DNA from: Myxococcales bacterium 68-20
GTDB lineage: Bacteria; Myxococcota_A; Polyangia; Polyangiales; Polyangiaceae
Direction: 5' to 3'
NCBI GenBank assembly: GCA_001899635.1
Contig: MKVQ01000033.1
Span: forward strand, 1-64,000
DNA: 64,000 nt
Positions 28,029 through 36,690 of the stretch are shown here, one piece after another. A model generated the notes under the pieces. The model was not told the origin of the DNA. It searched no databases and worked only from the letters and a program-made list of their open reading frames with translations. The stretch's first letter is position 1. Every line of letters begins with the position of its first letter. A program made the translations under genes and the position numbers.

Positions 28029-28384
28029 TGGCAGGCAGGCTCGTTCAAGCACACGACGCGCCACCGCGAGATCCGCGCGAATCTCGGCGCGCTTCACGAC
28101 AGCCGGCCGTCGTGCCCGGCGATTTGCTGGCGACTGCCCGCGGATCGATGAGGCCTGAAAGCTACACCGACACGCAGCGAGCCCGCTCGAGATGTCGCTC
28201 ACGCACGCGACATCCATCATCAGCGGACGACTACGGTTGCGTTGCGGAAGAAGCGGGCTCTGTTCGCGCTCGCCTGTCACCGACCGCTACTACACGAGCC
28301 ATGCCATGCCGAAGCCGTGTCACCGCCGAGGTCACGAGCGGCGCGATCCCGGGCTCGTCGGCGCTCGCTCGCTTGCCGTACGCA
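28029..28384. other. 356-base gap between kinase and lipoprotein operon
   Basis: No gene recognised. It must contain the promoter for the kinase and any terminator for the seven-gene operon ending at 28385, but I see no strong hairpin. Confidence 0.4.
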
Positions 28385-30178
28385 TCAGCGGACGAGCGAC
28401 AGCGGTGTGTCGACCAGTTTCCGCTGGGCCATGCCGCCGGGATACGCGTAGCTGGAATACCGGTCCCACCCCCACAGCGTCGCGGTGAACGGCCCCTCGC
28501 TCCGCATGCGTTGTAGACCGCTTCGACAGACGCTCGTGCCGAACGATTCGCCGTCACCGCCCTTCCGGGTGAGATCGACCCGAACGAACTCGTACTCGCC
28601 CCTCGTTCCGATCGGCTTCCAGCCGGTGAGAGCGCCGGCGCACTCGAGCCAGACGTCCTCGAGCTCACCGCGAGTCTTCGCTCTCACCACGACGAGCGAC
28701 GTCTCGGAGAACGTCGGATCTGCATAGAAGGTGTAGGAATTCAGATATTGCCCCGCGGGAACGACATTGACGAACTCTGGATCCCCCCAGCCTCCAAAAG
28801 TCGAATTGGTTGCGGGATCGCCTCCGCCTCCGCTCATGTGCGCCGAGAGGTAGATCGGGTGGTCGACGTCCTGCGAGCGGACGACGAAGGCGTCCCCCGT
28901 CCCGGAATGGAAGGTCACCATCTCGCCGGCGGACATCGTCGTCGGCGCGCCGGGCGGCACGGCAGGATCGTAGTCGAGGCGGGTACCATCCCGCGCAGCG
29001 ACGATTCGATAGGGCACGACTTCGTGCTCGTTGCCCATTCGCGGCCGATAGCCGACGCCGACATATTCGGCCCCCCACTGCTCGAAGGCCGGAATCTGCT
29101 GAGCGAGGAGATCGCACGCCGATGCCTTCGCCGTGATGTTCGCGCAGGAGTTTCCGCCGATCACCGTCGTGGGCTTCGTCGATTCGACGATGCTCCCGGT
29201 TAGCTCGTCCCCTTGGACGAGCTGCAACAGTTGCCCCTTCCCGAGGCGATACGTCACCGGGACCCGTGCAGGTCCGCCAACGACGTCGACACCGTCTTGG
29301 ATGTCTCGCTTCGGGAGGATGGTCACCTCCGTGTCTTCCTCGGAAGCGATGATCTGCGCCGCGGGCCTCCCGCCCGGCCCCACTTCCCAACCATTGACGA
29401 TGATGTGCTGCTTCGACCACGTCGCGACGGGGAAGAGAAGCGTCGCGGAGGGAATGAAGCTCGCGGCGCCGCCGAACGGATAAACCGTCGAGACACCCAC
29501 TGGCGCCTTCGTCGTCAGGCGATAGGAGGTTCCGATCCCCGTGCCGCTCGGAAGGCCTTCGGCGAACGTCGCCGGGACGACGCCCTCCGGGCAGGGCACG
29601 AAGGAGTGACTCTCCGCCGGAGTGCGGGGCACGTTCGGGTCGCGCACGGAGACGAAGAGAATCACGCTCTCCCCCGGAGGCACGGGGCCTTCGTGCGGGA
29701 TCAGCGTCGGGTCGCCCGGATTCGTGCGGAACATCGACTTCGACACATCGAGCGGCTGCCCCTCGAGCTCGAGCGCGATATCGACGGGCAAGAGCGACAC
29801 GTTGACGATGTACGACGCATAACAGGAATGCGGATGTTCCGCCGTGAAGCGCGGCATCTGGAAATGGAACTCGCAGCCGTTCGAGCTCTTGTCCGCCGCC
29901 GCCGCCGCACACGGGTCCTGGCAGACTCCGGCGCCGCATGCGAGCTCGGGTCGGCACGTTTCGACGACCGTCCCCGTGCACGCCTCGATGACCGAGCGTC
30001 CATCGAGCGAGCACTGGTAGCGGCAGTCGGGGGCGTCCACGGCAGCGTCGACCTCGAAGCTACCTCCTTGCCCGCGGAACGCGTCCCTTTCGCTTCCGCA
30101 GGCGCCCAAACATGCACCTGCGAGCACGAGGCCCAGCACGGCGAGAGCCGCGACGCGAGACATCTGCGCGCGCTTCAT
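28385..30178 (-). CDS. IgGFc-binding-domain lipoprotein, last gene of the sigma-factor operon
   Basis: From the ATG at 30178 the protein has 597 residues. The ATG overlaps the stop of the RCC1-repeat gene by 4 bases and has AGAGGTGG 8 bases upstream. The signal peptide ends near 'CLGAC'. A short Cys-rich segment ('CRYQCSLDGRSV', 'CGAGVCQDPC') precedes a 450-residue IgGFc-binding N-terminal-type domain with 'FVSVRDPNVP', 'YRLTTKAPVGVSTVYPFGG', 'TEVTILPKRDI' and 'KPTTVIGGNSC'. That domain is named after a mucin-type human protein and is frequent in surface proteins of Polyangiales. Adhesion to glycoprotein-like ligands is an inference from the name only. Confidence 0.85.
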   Translation of the reverse strand: MKRAQMSRVAALAVLGLVLAGACLGACGSERDAFRGQGGSFEVDAAVDAPDCRYQCSLDGRSVIEACTGTVVETCRPELACGAGVCQDPCAAAAADKSSNGCEFHFQMPRFTAEHPHSCYASYIVNVSLLPVDIALELEGQPLDVSKSMFRTNPGDPTLIPHEGPVPPGESVILFVSVRDPNVPRTPAESHSFVPCPEGVVPATFAEGLPSGTGIGTSYRLTTKAPVGVSTVYPFGGAASFIPSATLLFPVATWSKQHIIVNGWEVGPGGRPAAQIIASEEDTEVTILPKRDIQDGVDVVGGPARVPVTYRLGKGQLLQLVQGDELTGSIVESTKPTTVIGGNSCANITAKASACDLLAQQIPAFEQWGAEYVGVGYRPRMGNEHEVVPYRIVAARDGTRLDYDPAVPPGAPTTMSAGEMVTFHSGTGDAFVVRSQDVDHPIYLSAHMSGGGGDPATNSTFGGWGDPEFVNVVPAGQYLNSYTFYADPTFSETSLVVVRAKTRGELEDVWLECAGALTGWKPIGTRGEYEFVRVDLTRKGGDGESFGTSVCRSGLQRMRSEGPFTATLWGWDRYSSYAYPGGMAQRKLVDTPLSLVR

Positions 30179-31569
30179 GGCAACACCACCTCTTGCGGAA
30201 CGAGACTCGGTACCTTGAACTTGCCGTTGCCGAGTTGGCCGTAGAAGTTGGCTCCCCAGCAATACACTTTACCGCTCGTCAACAGTGCACACGTGGCACT
30301 GGGAGTCGCCTTCACCTGCGCGGCCGGCCCCGGAAGGCCTCGAACCGCGACCGCTTCGAACGCGTATTGTTTCGTTCCATCACCCGCTTGGCCGCTCGTG
30401 TTGTGCCCCCAGCAGTACACGGCGCCCGAGGCGCCGACGGCGCACCAGCGCTGCGGCTCGATGATGGTCTCGCCGAGCTCCGTGCTCGTGAGGGTGCGGG
30501 TCGTCGCGATCTGAACGACCGGCTCGGGAGTCACGACCGGCGCTGGAAGGGCCCGGTCGATGCGCGGCGTATTGGCGTTGATGGCCTCACCGGTCTTCGG
30601 AATCATCGCCCCCCAGCAATAGGCCGTGCCTCCGGCCGTGGCGCACGCGCTGTCGCTCGTCACGTCCAGCGACGAGATACCGCGGAGCGCGATCGGGACG
30701 GGATTCGGATCGGGGAAGAGCGACGAGACACGCGCGAGCGGAGGGTTTGCTCCCCAGCTCACGGTCACGCCGTCATCGCGGAGAACGAACGCGGCTCGAC
30801 CGACGACGACGTCCCGGACGGACGCTCCCGAGGGAAGGTCGATTCGACGCGGGAGAAGTGCAGTGGAGAGGGGGATGACTTCGGGCGCCGCGAGCTGACC
30901 GTTCGTGTTTCTACCCCAGCAGAGAACACCGTCGTCGACTACCGCGCATGCGACCTCGGCGCCAACGGCCACGCGCCTGACTGGCGGAAGTGGAAGCTGC
31001 ACGGCGGTGCGCTCCGTGGTCTCCACGCCGGCATCGTTGCGAAGGAAGGGGCCGGTCCCCCAGCAAGACACGCCGCCGCTCGCATCCCGCGCGCAGGTGT
31101 GGTCGAGCTGCGTAGCGTTCGAGACGCCGACGACGCGCGCCGGAATGGCGCTGTCGAGCGCCCCTGCATCGTCGCCGCGCCCGAGCTGCCCGCCCCTGTT
31201 CGCGCCCCAGCAGGCCGCCGTGCCGTCGTCGAGCAGCGCGCAGAAGCCCTCACCGCGATCGGTCGCGTTGGCACCGAGCGTCGTCACGAGCGACGTCGCG
31301 CACGACGAAGACGCGTCGCAGACGACGGGGCGAGGCCCACCGTCGAACCATGCGGCGTCGCGCGACGGCGGAGCGTCGGGCACTTCGGCGTCGTACGCCC
31401 CTGCGTCGTCGCGCGGCGTGGGCGCGTCCGTCCCTCCATCCTCCTGCGCCGCCCCTTCGTCTCCGTCGTCGCTCGCGCATGCCACGGCCGCACCGGTCGC
31501 CGCCCAACCGAGGACGAAGACCAGGCCCGCGGATGAATACCGATCAAGGAGTCGTCTTGTGAAATGCAT
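30175..31569 (-). CDS. RCC1-repeat lipoprotein
   Basis: From the ATG at 31569 the protein has 464 residues and overlaps the upstream gene by 26 bases. The signal peptide ends in 'AVAC'. An Asp/Ala-rich linker leads to at least six RCC1-type blades, each containing C-A and a C/V-CWG motif: 'FCALLDDGTAACWGANRG', 'VACAVVDDGVLCWGRN', 'WCAVGASGAVYCWGHN', 'TCALLTSGKVYCWGAN'. Paired Cys in each blade suggests disulfides outside the cell. RCC1 propellers are protein-binding platforms. The gene is fifth of five lipoprotein genes if counted from the IgGFc end, and is coupled at both ends. Confidence 0.85.
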   Translation of the reverse strand: MHFTRRLLDRYSSAGLVFVLGWAATGAAVACASDDGDEGAAQEDGGTDAPTPRDDAGAYDAEVPDAPPSRDAAWFDGGPRPVVCDASSSCATSLVTTLGANATDRGEGFCALLDDGTAACWGANRGGQLGRGDDAGALDSAIPARVVGVSNATQLDHTCARDASGGVSCWGTGPFLRNDAGVETTERTAVQLPLPPVRRVAVGAEVACAVVDDGVLCWGRNTNGQLAAPEVIPLSTALLPRRIDLPSGASVRDVVVGRAAFVLRDDGVTVSWGANPPLARVSSLFPDPNPVPIALRGISSLDVTSDSACATAGGTAYCWGAMIPKTGEAINANTPRIDRALPAPVVTPEPVVQIATTRTLTSTELGETIIEPQRWCAVGASGAVYCWGHNTSGQAGDGTKQYAFEAVAVRGLPGPAAQVKATPSATCALLTSGKVYCWGANFYGQLGNGKFKVPSLVPQEVVLP

Positions 31570-32839
31570 GTCGAGCACCGATGGCCCAGAGATTGTCATT
31601 GGACGCACCCCGCACCTGGAAGATGGGACGGTTGATCGGCTCACCTGCCCGCGAGATCGTCGAAATCCGATAAGCGCCCCCATCCCAGACATCGGTACCG
31701 CGAACGACGCGGCCCCATCCGCTCAGCCACACGGCCCCTGGAGCGCTCCAGAGCGAGCTCAGTCCTGTCGGCGTGACCGCGTAGGGGATGGGCGCACGGT
31801 CGACGACGTAGCGACCGTCGTCCGCCGCCGAGATCTTCACCACGTCCCGAGCACCTTTGAGGCCGAGGAACTGATTGGCGCCGATCGCTTGGATGTCCGT
31901 GAGCCATCCCTCGGCGCCGTCGATTCTCATGACGCCGGGTCTCTCGAAGCACGGCCAATACGGCCCGCCGATGACACCGTCCGCGACCTTCTGATAGCCG
32001 GCAGCGGTCTTGCGAACGACGAGCGCGCACCCTGCGCCCAGCTGGGACCGCGCCCCGGAGAACCAGACGTCGTCCGCGCTCGTCCCGGCAGCGCCGAGGA
32101 AGAAGAGGCGCTCATTGGGACTCGAGGGATCGTCGGCGACATATTCGGCGACCCATCGCCCTCCACCGCCGTCGACCTGCTCGAAGTGATAGACCGTATT
32201 CGCGTGCCAGGCGTAGACGTCGTTCTTGCTCGTCCCCCAGACGCCGAGGGCCGGGTAGCGCGCCTGGATCGCCGGATAGGTCGGATAACCATCATCGAGC
32301 CCGACGCTCTTCTTGCTGCTCTCGAGCGGATGACGCGTCCAGGTCCAGGCCGTCGCGGGCGGCACCGGCCGCTTCCCGTGATAGACGTATCCGGGCGCGA
32401 TTCCGAAATAGAGCTCGTCTTCGTTCGGTGCCCACGCCTTTCCGATATAGTCACCGAATCCGGGCTCGTTCTGAGTACCGTCGTCGATGTACTTCCACGC
32501 CCCCGCGGCGTCCTCCCACTCGAGGACCTTGATCCCGAGGGTCGGGCTCTCGGCGACCGCGAGCGCACGCCCTGGGAATGGCCAGATGTCCTTCATCGTC
32601 AGGTCCTCATCCGGCAACGACGTAGGACACCACCCCGCTTCGCTGCAGGTCGACTCTTCACCGGAGGCGTCCTCGCCAGGGTCGACGTCGGGCACGTCGG
32701 CGTCCGGGAGGGCGCTGCCTCCTCCCTCCTGCTGAGGCGGCACGGGCTCCGCCTCGTCACCGGACGCGGCGCACGCCACCATCGTCGCAACAGACGCGAG
32801 CGCAACCGCCCCGCACGCGAGGATGAACGAAGCCCTCAT
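31544..32839 (-). CDS. Beta-propeller-like lipoprotein, second of a related pair
   Basis: From the ATG at 32839 the protein has 431 residues. The ATG overlaps the preceding stop by 4 bases (ATGA) and has GGAGGAAA 6 bases upstream. Lipobox-like 'MVAC' follows the signal helix. The mature protein has blades with the pattern [IV]-x-G-x-S-x-[DN]-D-V-[WY]: 'GVWGTSKNDVYAWHAN', 'AAGTSADDVWFSGA', 'VRGASNDNLWAIGA'. It resembles the next upstream product but lacks clear pairwise identity. Role unknown; it shares regulation with the other four lipoproteins. Confidence 0.8.
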   Translation of the reverse strand: MRASFILACGAVALASVATMVACAASGDEAEPVPPQQEGGGSALPDADVPDVDPGEDASGEESTCSEAGWCPTSLPDEDLTMKDIWPFPGRALAVAESPTLGIKVLEWEDAAGAWKYIDDGTQNEPGFGDYIGKAWAPNEDELYFGIAPGYVYHGKRPVPPATAWTWTRHPLESSKKSVGLDDGYPTYPAIQARYPALGVWGTSKNDVYAWHANTVYHFEQVDGGGGRWVAEYVADDPSSPNERLFFLGAAGTSADDVWFSGARSQLGAGCALVVRKTAAGYQKVADGVIGGPYWPCFERPGVMRIDGAEGWLTDIQAIGANQFLGLKGARDVVKISAADDGRYVVDRAPIPYAVTPTGLSSLWSAPGAVWLSGWGRVVRGTDVWDGGAYRISTISRAGEPINRPIFQVRGASNDNLWAIGARHAFHKTTP

Positions 32840-34110
32840 GGCTTTCCTCCCAGGGAGAGAATCACTCCTTGGCCACCGACCCAGACGTGACCGTCTGCGG
32901 AGACCCAAACCGTGGTGAGGTCGGGGCGGCGTGCACCAAGCCCTGCGACCTTCACTCGCGACCAGACCTTTCCGTCGTAGTGAAGGACGACGCCGGCATT
33001 GCCCACGGCCCAGACGTCGGCGGCCGAGGAGCCCCAGATCGCGTTCAGATCTTCGATCGTCGGGACATCGGAGACGACATCCCAGAGAAGGGCCTGCCCC
33101 GCGTAGTGGCGAATGGTCCCCTTGGCGCCCACAGCCCATGCCTCGGAGTCGGACGCCGCCCACACGCCGAGGAGTGCGTCGAAGGTCTGGCTATTGAAAG
33201 CCTTGATCGTCGGGGTCTCACCATCCGCGTTCGTGATCCGCATCGTCGCCCCCTCCACACCGACCGCCCACAGCGTGTCTGCCGAGGCGCCGTGAACGCT
33301 CGTCATGTGGCTGCACGGGAGCGTGGCGCATAGTTGCGGAGATGCTCCGTGGGCGAATTCGAATTTCGAATCGGGAGACACACGCATCCGCCAGAGGCCG
33401 GTCGTCCAGCCCGGACGCCAGGCGCGCGTCGCGCACCACAGCCACTCTGCGCCGGGCGCCGCCCATGCGGACACCGGTTGCAGGTCGTACGAGCGATACG
33501 TTGGTGGCGTTACCGGGGAGTGAACGGTCCAGCCGTCCGGCGACGGGCCGGCGTCGGCGGTGGGCATTCCTGCGCCGCGCGCGTAGACGCGCTCGAACAC
33601 GCCGAAAGAGATCTCCGCGGAGTCGGGTAGCCAGAGCGTGCGCAGCGTCTCCCGGTTCCCGGGATCCAAGCGGCTCCACGAAACGCCGTCGTAGTGCGCG
33701 AGCGCGCCGAGCGCACCGGCTGCCCACACGTCCGAGCTCGAGCGCCCGCGAATCACGTTGACCTGCGTTCGCACGTCGAAGCCGCCACCGGGCGCGCTCG
33801 GGTCGAAAGGCCCGTTCGGACAGAGAACCTCGGCGGAGCACGCTTCGGGAAAGTACTCGCAGTCGGCGCAGGGCGCGGCGTCCGCATCACCTGGTGCGGC
33901 GTCGGTGGCGGCATCCGCCGGGGCCGACGGTACGCGGCGGCCCGTGTTGGGCTCTTCCTCGCGCGTTTCGCTCGCGGTGGTGGCGCATGCGGCCATCCCC
34001 ATGACGAGTCCGAGGCATCGCAAGCTCACTGCGGTTCGGCGTACGCGGCGTCCACTTCGACCTCGGCCGATTCGCTCGGGCCTTGCTTGATTCGACGAGC
34101 GGAGCCTCAT
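32836..34110 (-). CDS. Beta-propeller-like lipoprotein, first of a related pair
   Basis: The protein has 424 residues. Its ATG overlaps the stop of the NCGACG-repeat gene by 4 bases. The export signal is preceded by an unusually long Arg-rich n-region (about 25 residues) and ends at 'MAAC'. Propeller blades repeat as 'VIRGRSSSDVWAAGALGALAHYDG', 'VHGASADTLWAVG', 'WAASDSEAWAVGAKG' and 'IWGSSAADVWAVGNAGVV'. This blade type (S-x-x-D-V-W-A-V-G) is common in uncharacterised myxobacterial surface proteins. Confidence 0.8.
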   Translation of the reverse strand: MRLRSSNQARPERIGRGRSGRRVRRTAVSLRCLGLVMGMAACATTASETREEEPNTGRRVPSAPADAATDAAPGDADAAPCADCEYFPEACSAEVLCPNGPFDPSAPGGGFDVRTQVNVIRGRSSSDVWAAGALGALAHYDGVSWSRLDPGNRETLRTLWLPDSAEISFGVFERVYARGAGMPTADAGPSPDGWTVHSPVTPPTYRSYDLQPVSAWAAPGAEWLWCATRAWRPGWTTGLWRMRVSPDSKFEFAHGASPQLCATLPCSHMTSVHGASADTLWAVGVEGATMRITNADGETPTIKAFNSQTFDALLGVWAASDSEAWAVGAKGTIRHYAGQALLWDVVSDVPTIEDLNAIWGSSAADVWAVGNAGVVLHYDGKVWSRVKVAGLGARRPDLTTVWVSADGHVWVGGQGVILSLGGKP

Positions 34111-35297
34111 CGCGCCTCCTTACCGGCGTCCCGGTCCGCGTCACATGGCGCGACCACACACTTGCCGCCGACGCACGCCTGTCCAGCTACCGCATCGCAG
34201 ACGTTGCCGCAGCCGCCGCAGTTGCGCGGATCGTGGTCGGTGTCCACTTCGCAGTCGTCCGCAGGATTGCGGTTGCAGTCCGCGCGTCCCTTGTTGCAGC
34301 GCCTGGTGCAGGTGCCGTACGTGCAAACGCCGACGCTGTCCGGTTGAAACATCGAGCTGCACGAGAAGCCACAGGCACCGCAGTGGTCCTTGTCGGAGGA
34401 GAGGTCGTAGCAGCCTCCGTAGCAAACACCGCCGAAGCAGGACTGCGCACAATAGATCTTGCCCGCAGGACACATGCACTCGGGCTGTCCCTTCGGGTTG
34501 ATTGCGCACTCCTGACCGTCCGCGCACGTCTTGCCGCAGGCGCCGCAGTTCTGCGTGGTCACGAGCAGGGTTTCGCACCCATTGGAAGCATTCCCGTCAC
34601 AATTCCCATAATTGGGATTGCATTTCAGCTGCCCACATCGATTGGACACACAGCCGTAGTACGCATTCGAAGGCGGAGGCCCGCCGTCCCCGCCGTTGCG
34701 ATCACAGAAATTGTTGCACGCCCCGCAGTTTCGGTCGTCGTTGGTCGGGTCGAGGCAAGACGGAAAGTTCCCCGGACAATACTGACGTCCGGGCGGGCAG
34801 CCACATTGATAATCGCCCTCGTTCGTCGTGCTCGCGCAGGGCTTGGCCGGGTCCGGACACTTGTCCCCGCATGCACCGCAGTGGTCGTTGCTGCCAGGAT
34901 CGGTCTCACAGCCGTTGTCGGCGAGGCCGTCGCAGTCGAACGTCTGAGGGCTTGCGCTGCACTGAAGCACGCAGGCACCGTCGACGCACTCGTAGTTCTC
35001 GCGCCCGCCCCTGCTCGGGCATGCATGCCCGCACGCTCCGCAGTTCTGCCTGTCGGTCTTCAAGTCGACGTCGCAAGGGAAGCGCGAGGTCGGGCAGGTC
35101 GTGAAACCGTCCGGGCACTTGTTCGAGGGGCAATACGACGTGAGCTCCGCCTCGACCACGACGTCCGCGCCGGAGTCCGGAATCTCGAACCCGGGGACCG
35201 TGGCCGGTGCGATGTAATCGCCGATCCTCGAGTCGCTGCAGCTTGCAGCGAGCACGAGCGCGGAGATCGTCGTGAGGCCGAGCGTCTTGCGGATCAT
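34107..35297 (-). CDS. NCGACG-repeat Cys-rich lipoprotein
   Basis: The protein has 396 residues with signal peptide and lipobox 'LAASC' (Cys20). The mature part has over 50 cysteines and six repeats of the form D-x-x-NCGACG-x-x-C ('RQNCGACGHAC', 'DHCGACGDKC', 'QNCGACGKTC', 'DHCGACGFSC', 'RNCGGCGNVC'), interspersed with 'CPPGRQYCPG'-type knots. These repeats are often misannotated as tryptophan synthase alpha chain. It should form a disulfide-rich rod on the cell surface. Its ATG overlaps the anti-sigma-like stop by 4 bases, tying it to the sigma factor. Confidence 0.85.
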   Translation of the reverse strand: MIRKTLGLTTISALVLAASCSDSRIGDYIAPATVPGFEIPDSGADVVVEAELTSYCPSNKCPDGFTTCPTSRFPCDVDLKTDRQNCGACGHACPSRGGRENYECVDGACVLQCSASPQTFDCDGLADNGCETDPGSNDHCGACGDKCPDPAKPCASTTNEGDYQCGCPPGRQYCPGNFPSCLDPTNDDRNCGACNNFCDRNGGDGGPPPSNAYYGCVSNRCGQLKCNPNYGNCDGNASNGCETLLVTTQNCGACGKTCADGQECAINPKGQPECMCPAGKIYCAQSCFGGVCYGGCYDLSSDKDHCGACGFSCSSMFQPDSVGVCTYGTCTRRCNKGRADCNRNPADDCEVDTDHDPRNCGGCGNVCDAVAGQACVGGKCVVAPCDADRDAGKEAR

Positions 35298-36028
35298 CGC
35301 GTCTCCTCGAACGAGGGCGTGCGCGCCAGGGAAGCGAGCGCGTCGTCGACGCGGCGCCGATAAGCGGAGCTCGTGTAGTTCGCGAAGAACGTCTCCGCGC
35401 GCCTGCGCGCTTCGGCCGTCCGCGCGAGACGTGCCAGCGCTTCGATGGCGATGACCTCACGCTCCTGAACGAGCATGCCGCTCGGGAAGCGACGCCCATG
35501 CTCGGCGGTCAAGGCAAGCGCCTGCGCCGGGTTGGACGAGAGCGCGGCGTGCGCGCGGTGGAGGAGCTCGCCTTCGGTCATCTCCTCGCCAGGCGCGGCC
35601 TTGGCGCTGTCGGAGCTGCCTCTGCGCCCTCCGGGAGACAGCTTCGGGTCCGGCAGCGAGCGGACGTCGATCGTGGGGATCTCCGGCGCCTGGCTCGCAG
35701 GATCCGTCGCGGCAGGCTCGGCTTCGCGCGGCGTCGCAGCTGTCGACTCCACGCGAGAGGGAGGTTCGCTGCCCGACGACGCCACGACTGTTGGGCGCGG
35801 AGCGTCGAACAGCTGGGAGGTCGCGAAGACGCCGAAGGCGACCGCGGAGGCCGCGACGACGGCGATCGCCGCACGCGGACGAACCGACGAGCGAAGCGAA
35901 GAGCCGTACGCGGACGGCGACCGCGCGGCCACCTCGTCGGCGAGACGAGACAACCTCGACAGCGACGGTACGTCTCGTCGTGCGGCGGAGACGAGCCCGT
36001 CGAGCGTGGCAGGGACGCGATCCTTCAC
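35294..36028 (-). CDS. Membrane anti-sigma-factor-like protein
   Basis: From a GTG at 36028 whose TG is shared with the sigma gene stop (GTGA overlap), the protein has 244 residues. The first 50 are cytoplasmic ('LSRLADEVAAR'), a single helix lies at about 52-73, then a Pro/Ser/Ala linker. The C-terminal 90 residues are helical and TPR-like ('ALALTAEHGRRFPSG', 'AIEALARLARTAEARRRAETF'). Position and topology are those of an anti-sigma factor, but there is no HxxxCxxC zinc motif, and the periplasmic TPR-like region could sense an envelope partner. The same layout is seen in many myxobacterial ECF operons. Confidence 0.75.
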   Translation of the reverse strand: MKDRVPATLDGLVSAARRDVPSLSRLSRLADEVAARSPSAYGSSLRSSVRPRAAIAVVAASAVAFGVFATSQLFDAPRPTVVASSGSEPPSRVESTAATPREAEPAATDPASQAPEIPTIDVRSLPDPKLSPGGRRGSSDSAKAAPGEEMTEGELLHRAHAALSSNPAQALALTAEHGRRFPSGMLVQEREVIAIEALARLARTAEARRRAETFFANYTSSAYRRRVDDALASLARTPSFEETR

Positions 36029-36561
36029 GTGTTCACCAGCGCGTTCTCGAGACCCGCGCAAGCGCGCTGGTATCGCAAGTAGGCAGTCGACAGCGAACAG
36101 CCAACGATCTTTGCAACTTGTTCCATCGGCAGGTCTTCGACCCTGTGAAGGACGAATATGGCTCGCCAGTCTTCGTCGAGACGGTCCAGAAGGGTAAGGA
36201 GGCACCTCTGCGCCTCCGCAAGCTCGAGCCCCTCCTCTTGCGAGGCCGAGACGACGGGCTCGGGCATCTCGTCGACGAGCATCTCTCGATGGTGACGCGC
36301 TCGCCGCCGGTAGTTCTTCGCGTGGTTGACGCAGATGGTGCGGAGCCAGGGTCGAAGCCCCTCGTCGGCGAGGTCGCCGAGCTTCCGGTGGACGGTCGTG
36401 AAGACGTCCTGACAGACGTCGTCGAGGTCACGTTCGGCGACGCCGAGGTAGCGCAGGAGGCGCCACACGTACCTGCCGTGCGAAAGGACGATCTCGCGTA
36501 TGCAGGGAGCCTGGGCGACCAAGCTCGTTCGATCCGGAGAAAGCATCCTCAACGCGGACAT
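36025..36561 (-). CDS. ECF-type sigma-70 factor
   Basis: The protein has 178 residues. Region 2 covers about 25-95 ('YLGVAERDLDDVCQDVFTTV', 'LRPWLRTICVNHAKNYRR') and region 4 about 115-175 ('LLDRLDEDWRAIFVLHRVED', 'MEQVAKIVGCSLSTAYLRYQR', a helix-turn-helix). There is no region 1 or 3. It is first in a seven-gene chain of overlapping genes, so it presumably activates its own operon and is held by the next product. The -35 target cannot be read safely; the 129 bases upstream of it (36562-36690) should hold the promoter. An internal ATG five codons in is possible. Confidence 0.92.
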   Translation of the reverse strand: MSALRMLSPDRTSLVAQAPCIREIVLSHGRYVWRLLRYLGVAERDLDDVCQDVFTTVHRKLGDLADEGLRPWLRTICVNHAKNYRRRARHHREMLVDEMPEPVVSASQEEGLELAEAQRCLLTLLDRLDEDWRAIFVLHRVEDLPMEQVAKIVGCSLSTAYLRYQRACAGLENALVNT

Positions 36562-36690
36562 CGGCTACCATCCCGTATGTCGGTACGCGGCCGCCATTCC
36601 GACGCGCTCGACGAAAATCGACGCGGGGCGGGCGGCCAACTCAGCGGGTCGTCGGGGCGCCGGCCCGCATCGCGATCGAGCGCGGCCGTT

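Noticed and set aside
34107-35297. Tryptophan synthase alpha chain
   Set aside because: This is a known misannotation of NCGACG-repeat proteins; the protein is a Cys-rich lipoprotein without a TIM barrel.
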